This document shows, piece after piece, positions 59,891 to 64,000 of a stretch of 64,000 nt of DNA (its first letter is position 1; every line of letters begins with the position of its first letter). Source of the DNA: Nocardioides cavernaquae (GTDB taxonomy: Bacteria > Actinomycetota > Actinomycetes > Propionibacteriales > Nocardioidaceae). The stretch covers positions 744,001 through 808,000 of the forward strand of contig NZ_QYRP01000002.1 in NCBI RefSeq assembly GCF_003600895.1, read 5' to 3'. A program made the translations under genes and the position numbers. Below the pieces are notes generated by a model, which ran no database searches, was not told the origin of the DNA, and saw only the letters and a program-made list of their open reading frames with translations.

Positions 59891-60949
59891 TCACCAGCCT
59901 GCGTGCTGGCCCGTCAGGGTCACCGAACCGTCGCCCGGGGTGACCTCGCCGGCGACCCAGGCCTCGATGCCGAAGCCGGCGAGGGTGGCGATCGCGGTGT
60001 CGACGTCGTCAGCCGGCGTGAGCGCGACCATGCCGACGCCCAGGTTGAGCGTGGCCTCCAGGTCGGGCTGCGGGACCGCGCCGACCTTGCGGACCAGGTC
60101 GAAGATCGGCTGCGGGGTCCACGTCGCCCGGTCGAGGGTGGCGGAGAGCTCCTTGGGCATCACGCGGGCGAGGTTGGCAGCAAGACCGCCGCCGGTGATG
60201 TGGGACATCGCGTGGGTGCCGGTCGCGTCAGCGAGCGCGAGGCAGGCCTTGGCGTAGATCCGCGTCGGGACCAGCAGCTCCTCGCCGAGACTCGAACCGA
60301 GCTCGTCGACCTGACGGTCGAGGTCCCAGCCGGCCTTGTTGAAGAAGACGTGGCGCACGAGCGAGTAGCCGTTGGAGTGCAGGCCGCTCGCCTTCATCGC
60401 GATGACGACGTCGCCCGCCTCGACCTTGTGGGCGCCGAGCAGTCGCGACTTCTCGACGACACCGGTCGTCGCGCCGGCCACGTCGTACTCGTCGGGGGCC
60501 AGGAGGCCGGGGTGCTCCGCGGTCTCGCCGCCGACCAGCGCACAGCCGGCCTCGACGCACGCCTCGGCGATGCCCTTGACGATCGCGGCGATGCGCTCGG
60601 GGACGACCTTGCCGGTGGCGATGTAGTCGGTCATGAAGAGCGGCTCGGCGCCACAGACGACCAGGTCGTCGACGACCATGCCGACGAGGTCGAAGCCGAT
60701 GGTGTCGTGCTTGTCCATCCTGCGCGCGATGTCGACCTTGGTGCCGACGCCGTCGGTGGAGGTCGCGAGCAGCGGGTGCTCGTAGTTCTTGAGAGCAGAG
60801 ACGTCGAAGAGACCCGCGAAGCCACCCAGGCCGCCGATCATCTCGGGGCGGCGGGACTTCTCGACCCAGCCCTTCATCAGCTCGATGGCGCGGTCAGCCG
60901 CCTCGATGTCGACGCCGGCCTCGGCGTAGGCGTTCGGGGTCTCGGTCAC
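59891..60949 (-). CDS. purM: Phosphoribosylformylglycinamidine cyclo-ligase
   Basis: A 352-residue AIR synthase, fifth step of purine synthesis, converting FGAM and ATP to AIR. It has LLATSTDGVGTKVDIA, GFDLVGMVVDDLVVCGAEP, ALVGGETAEHPGLL and HITGGGLAANLARV, all family hallmarks. GTG 60949 (MTETPNAYAEAGVDIEAADR) has GAGGGAG about 5 bases upstream. It follows purF after 64 bases in the same direction. The gap has a tandem ACTGGCA-like repeat. Confidence 0.95.
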   Translation of the reverse strand: MTETPNAYAEAGVDIEAADRAIELMKGWVEKSRRPEMIGGLGGFAGLFDVSALKNYEHPLLATSTDGVGTKVDIARRMDKHDTIGFDLVGMVVDDLVVCGAEPLFMTDYIATGKVVPERIAAIVKGIAEACVEAGCALVGGETAEHPGLLAPDEYDVAGATTGVVEKSRLLGAHKVEAGDVVIAMKASGLHSNGYSLVRHVFFNKAGWDLDRQVDELGSSLGEELLVPTRIYAKACLALADATGTHAMSHITGGGLAANLARVMPKELSATLDRATWTPQPIFDLVRKVGAVPQPDLEATLNLGVGMVALTPADDVDTAIATLAGFGIEAWVAGEVTPGDGSVTLTGQHAGW

Positions 60950-61013
60950 TTCGGCTCCCTCAGGGCGTTCAATCACTGGCAATCTCTGGCGATCACTGGC
61001 AGGCGGTGGCAGG

Positions 61014-62606
61014 TCAGGGGCGGTCGAGCGCGTCGGCGGCTCCGCCACCGGCAACAGAGGCCAGCCCGACACCATCAGGGGTGTCGAGCGGGTCGACCAC
61101 GCAGCAGGGGTCGTTCTGGATCTCGAGGAGGTTCTTGCCCCGCCGCTCCGGGTCGGGCAGTGCCACCGGGTAGACGCCGTCGAAGCAGGCCCGGCACAGG
61201 TGGTCCATCGGCACCGTGGTCGCTTCGACCAGGTCCTCGAGCGAGATGTAACCCAGCGAGTCGGCGCCGATCGAGGTGCAGATCTCGTCGGTGGTCAGGC
61301 CGTTGGCGATCAGCTCCGCGCGCGTGGCGAAGTCGATGCCGTAGAAGCACGGCCACTTCACCGGCGGGCTGGAGATCCGGACGTGGACCTCCTTGGCGCC
61401 GGCCTCGCGCAGCATCCGCACCAGCGCGCGCTGGGTGTTGCCGCGGACGATCGAGTCGTCGACGACGACGAGGCGCTTGCCCTCGATGACGTCGCGGAGC
61501 GGGTTCAGCTTGAGCCGGATGCCGAGCTGGCGGATCGTCTGGCTGGGCTGGATGAAGGTGCGTCCGACGTAGGAGTTCTTGACCAGGCCCACGCCGTAGG
61601 GGATCCCGGACTCCTCGGCGTAGCCGATGGCCGACGGGGTGCCGGACTCCGGGACCGGGATGACCAGGTCGGCATCAGCCGGGAAGGCCTGCGCCAGACG
61701 ACGGCCGATCTCCACGCGGACGCTGTGGACCCGCTTGTTGGAGATGATCGTGTCGGGGCGCGCGAGGTAGACGAACTCGAACAGGCAGCCCTTGGGCGCC
61801 GGCTCGGCGAAGGTGCGCGAGCGCAGGCCGTCGGCGTCGACGATGATCATCTCGCCCGGCTCGACCTCGCGGACGTAGGAGGCGCCGACGATGTCGAGGG
61901 CGGCGGTCTCGCTGGCGATGACCCAGCCGCGCTCGAGGCGGCCGAGGACCAGCGGGCGGATGCCCTGGGGGTCACGCGCGGCGTAGAGGGTGTTCTCGTC
62001 CATCCAGACCAGCGAGTAGGCGCCGTGGACCTGGGGCAGCAGCTCCATCGCCTTGTCCTCGACGCTGCTGTCGCGGTGCAGCGCCAGCAGGGCGGTCAGG
62101 ACGGAGGTGTCGTTGGTGGCGCCCTCGGGACCGCGCACGTCGAGCGGCAGGCGCCCGTCGAGCTCGGTGATCTCGTCGACCATGCCGGCCAGGTCGGCGG
62201 TGTTGGTCAGGTTGCCGTTGTGCGCCAGCGCGATCGAGCCGTTGGGCGTCGGGTGGAACGTCGGCTGCGCGTTGTGCCAGGTGCTCGCGCCGGTGGTGGA
62301 GTAGCGGGCGTGGCCGATCGCGAGGTGGCCCTTGAGGGACTCGAGCGTCGACTCGTCGAAGACCTGGGAGACCAGGCCCATGTCCTTGTAGACCAGGATC
62401 TGCTTGCCGTTGCTGACCGCGATGCCGGCAGACTCCTGGCCGCGGTGCTGCAGCGCGTAGATGCCGTAGTAGGTCAGCTTGGCGACGTCCTCGCCGGGGG
62501 CCCAGACACCGAAGACACCACAGGCGTCCTGGGGTCCCTGATCCTGAGGATCGAGGGCCGCGGTCAGTCGGCCGTCGCCCCCCTTGCGCGCGCTGGTGTG
62601 GGACAC
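61014..62606 (-). CDS. purF: Amidophosphoribosyltransferase
   Basis: A 530-residue enzyme, the first committed step of purine synthesis: PRPP plus Gln to phosphoribosylamine. About 27 leader residues precede the exposed nucleophile Cys in DACGVFGVWAPGEDV, as in the processed (propeptide) forms. The glutaminase part has YALQHRGQESAGIAVSNG; the PRPP loop is LVVVDDSIVRGNTQRALV. Cys residues near 270, 415 and 465 probably bind an Fe-S cluster, as in the Bacillus type. GTG 62606 follows TAGAAT by 7 bases, so the mRNA may be leaderless. It heads the purF-purM pair. Confidence 0.96.
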   Translation of the reverse strand: MSHTSARKGGDGRLTAALDPQDQGPQDACGVFGVWAPGEDVAKLTYYGIYALQHRGQESAGIAVSNGKQILVYKDMGLVSQVFDESTLESLKGHLAIGHARYSTTGASTWHNAQPTFHPTPNGSIALAHNGNLTNTADLAGMVDEITELDGRLPLDVRGPEGATNDTSVLTALLALHRDSSVEDKAMELLPQVHGAYSLVWMDENTLYAARDPQGIRPLVLGRLERGWVIASETAALDIVGASYVREVEPGEMIIVDADGLRSRTFAEPAPKGCLFEFVYLARPDTIISNKRVHSVRVEIGRRLAQAFPADADLVIPVPESGTPSAIGYAEESGIPYGVGLVKNSYVGRTFIQPSQTIRQLGIRLKLNPLRDVIEGKRLVVVDDSIVRGNTQRALVRMLREAGAKEVHVRISSPPVKWPCFYGIDFATRAELIANGLTTDEICTSIGADSLGYISLEDLVEATTVPMDHLCRACFDGVYPVALPDPERRGKNLLEIQNDPCCVVDPLDTPDGVGLASVAGGGAADALDRP

Positions 62607-62619
62607 ACAGAAGATTCTA
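62607..62619 (-). promoter_or_regulatory. Leaderless promoter -10 (TAGAAT) of purF
   Basis: On the minus strand TAGAAT (62619-62614) is followed by 7 bases and then GTG 62606. There is no ribosome site. Confidence 0.5.
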
Positions 62620-62694
62620 GGTGGAGATCGGTGGTCCTCAGACCGCCATCCAGTGCGATCGCTCACAACCTGGACCGGCACCCCCCGCCGAGAT

Positions 62695-62752
62695 GTCGCT
62701 GATGGCCCGCCGAGACGTCGCTCGTGGCCCGGCGAGATGTCAGTTCTGGTCG
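62695..62752. repeat. 22-bp-period repeat, type A, overlapping the 3' end of the peptidase gene
   Basis: After CCCGCCGAGAT come units at 62695 and 62717 (start GTCGCTGATGG, GTCGCTCGTGG), then a partial unit at 62739 (GTCAGTTCTGGTCG). The final unit includes the stop codon and last codons (Asp-Gln-Asn) of the minus-strand peptidase gene. Confidence 0.75.
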
Positions 62753-64000
62753 CGGCCGAGGTACTCCAGCAACAGGGTCTCGGCGACACACACGCGCTCG
62801 AACTCGGCCAGGTGGAGACCCTCGTTGGGCCCGTGCGCGCGGGTGTCGGGATCCTCGACACCGGTCACCAGGACGCTCGCGTTCGGAAACGCACCGAGGA
62901 ACTCCGCGATGAAGGGGATGGAGCCACCGACACCCATGTCGACCGGCTCCGTGCCGCCCCAGGCGTCGCGGAACGCGGCCCGCGCAGCGTCGTACGCCGG
63001 GCCGTCGGCCTCGATCTGCGTGGCCTCGCCGGCATCGACGAGCGTGACGGTGAGCTCGGCACCCCACGGCGTGTGCTCGGCGAGGTGGCGCTCGAGACAG
63101 GCCAGCGCGTTGGCCGTCGTGTCGCCGGGGGCGATGCGCATCGAGATCTTTGCGCGCGCGGACGGGACGAGGGTGTTGCTCGCGCCGTCGACCTTCGGGG
63201 CGTCGAGGCCGGTGATGCTGAGGGCCGGCCTGGTCCACAGCCGCTCGACCGCGGAGCCGTCGCCGATCCACTGGATCCCGGCCACCGCGCCGGACTCGGC
63301 ACGCAGTCGCTCCTCCGGGTAGTCGACGTCGGCAGCCGGCCCCGCGTGCAGGCCGGCGACCGCGACGTTGCCGACGTCATCGTGCAGGCTGGCGATGAGG
63401 CGGCTCAGCGCGACCAGGGCATCCGGGACGAGCCCGCCCCACATGCCCGAGTGGACGGCGTGGTCGAGCGTGCGCACCTCGACATCGACCCGGACCAGAC
63501 CACGGAGGCTGGTGGTCAGCGCCGGCACACCGATGTCCCAGTTGCCGGAGTCCGCGATCACGATGACGTCGGCGGAGAGCTCCGCGCGGTGGGAGTCGAG
63601 GAGCTCGGGCAACGTCTCCGAGCCGACCTCCTCCTCGCCCTCGATGAAGAGCTTCACCGTCACGGGCAGGTCGTCGCCGAGGGCACGGACCGCGGCCAGG
63701 TGCGCCACGATGCCGGCCTTGTCGTCCGCCGCGCCGCGCCCGTAGAGGCGGTCCCCACGCTCGGTCGGGGTCCACGGGTGGGAGTCCCACTCACGGTGGT
63801 CGTTCTCGGGCTGCACGTCGTGGTGCGCGTAGAGCAGCACCGTCGGCGCGCCCGCGGGGCCGAGCTTCTCACCGATGACCGCCGGCGGAGCACCGTCGTA
63901 GGCGCGGATGATCTGGGTGCTGAACCCCTCCGCGTCGAAGAGGGCCTGGGTCGCCGCGGCGCTTCGCTCAACCTCGGCCGCACGGGCCGGATCGGCGCTG
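62740..64000 (-). CDS. M20-family dipeptidase, N-terminus beyond the window
   Basis: A zinc metallopeptidase of the M20 family, incomplete at base 64000 (about 420 residues in view). Metal-binding and catalytic motifs are LLYAHHDVQPE (His, Asp), GRGAADDKAGIVAHL (Asp bridging two metals), LFIEGEEEVGSE (catalytic Glu pair) and VIADSGNWD. The dimerisation insert follows, then SIPFIAEFLGAF and THAHGPNEGLH-like RAHGPNEGLHLAEF with the last His ligand. The C-terminal DQN-stop is made by a type A repeat. It probably cleaves dipeptides or amino-acid conjugates. Confidence 0.9.
   Translation of the reverse strand, partial: SADPARAAEVERSAAATQALFDAEGFSTQIIRAYDGAPPAVIGEKLGPAGAPTVLLYAHHDVQPENDHREWDSHPWTPTERGDRLYGRGAADDKAGIVAHLAAVRALGDDLPVTVKLFIEGEEEVGSETLPELLDSHRAELSADVIVIADSGNWDIGVPALTTSLRGLVRVDVEVRTLDHAVHSGMWGGLVPDALVALSRLIASLHDDVGNVAVAGLHAGPAADVDYPEERLRAESGAVAGIQWIGDGSAVERLWTRPALSITGLDAPKVDGASNTLVPSARAKISMRIAPGDTTANALACLERHLAEHTPWGAELTVTLVDAGEATQIEADGPAYDAARAAFRDAWGGTEPVDMGVGGSIPFIAEFLGAFPNASVLVTGVEDPDTRAHGPNEGLHLAEFERVCVAETLLLEYLGRDQN

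Noticed and set aside
60970..61013. Short ACTGGCA-like tandem between purF and purM as a regulatory array
   Set aside because: Only a few imperfect copies with uneven spacing; it could be chance.

Overview
This window is chromosomal DNA from a high-GC actinobacterium, most likely a Nocardioides-type member of the Propionibacteriales. Supporting signs are GC-rich third codon positions, many GTG starts, mycothiol synthase, a GlnR-type regulator, a BldC-type regulator, a DUF3073 protein, and many promoters of the form TANNNT followed within 6-7 bases by a start codon (leaderless mRNA). No phage, plasmid, IS transposase, integrase or CRISPR array was seen.

Layout. (1) 0-4.3 kb: a polysaccharide export and polymerisation block: a partial priming sugar transferase (-), then a Wzz/tyrosine-kinase fusion and a Wzy-like polymerase (+). 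(2) 4.4-6.4 kb: a sulfur operon (-): leader peptide, DUF4395, rhodanese SseA, DUF1416. (3) 6.5-21.2 kb: a glycan cluster with six glycosyltransferases, a flippase, a GDP-mannose 3,5-epimerase-like enzyme, a pyruvyl-transferase-like protein, three methyltransferases and an SGNH-like protein. (4) 21.3-25.8 kb: thioredoxin, serine acetyltransferase-like protein, MoaD-like protein, GlnR, MshD and an esterase. (5) 25.9-38.1 kb: a phosphate block: polyphosphate kinase, MutT1, two PstS proteins, PstC-PstA-PstB, an AbiEi/nuclease-like gene between two matching hairpins, then Pit and its DUF47 partner. (6) 38.2-41.9 kb: a copper operon csoR-copZ-cuproprotein-copA. (7) 42-52.3 kb: cold-shock protein, four tRNAs (Lys, Asp, Glu, Phe), a coiled-coil membrane protein, YibE/F, NDH-2, an RsbW-like ATPase, two CrcB proteins and a zincin. 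(8) 52.4-64 kb: a very large membrane protein, small membrane proteins, a propeller-like protein, BldC, valine/leucine dehydrogenase, DUF3073, PurM, PurF and a partial M20 peptidase.

The backbone (SseA, GlnR, MshD, Ppk, Pst, Pit, BldC, Vdh, PurM, PurF) follows the gene order I remember for other actinobacteria such as Streptomyces coelicolor. The glycan genes interrupt it, separating thioredoxin from DUF4395-SseA-DUF1416.

The most unusual feature is a set of dispersed arrays with a 22-bp period, in two related sequence types. They lie between genes, in opposed pairs around single genes (mshD; a zincin gene), as self-complementary blocks, and inside two open reading frames (a glycosyltransferase and copA). 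I do not recognise them as a named element, and they are the best candidate here for an undescribed system.
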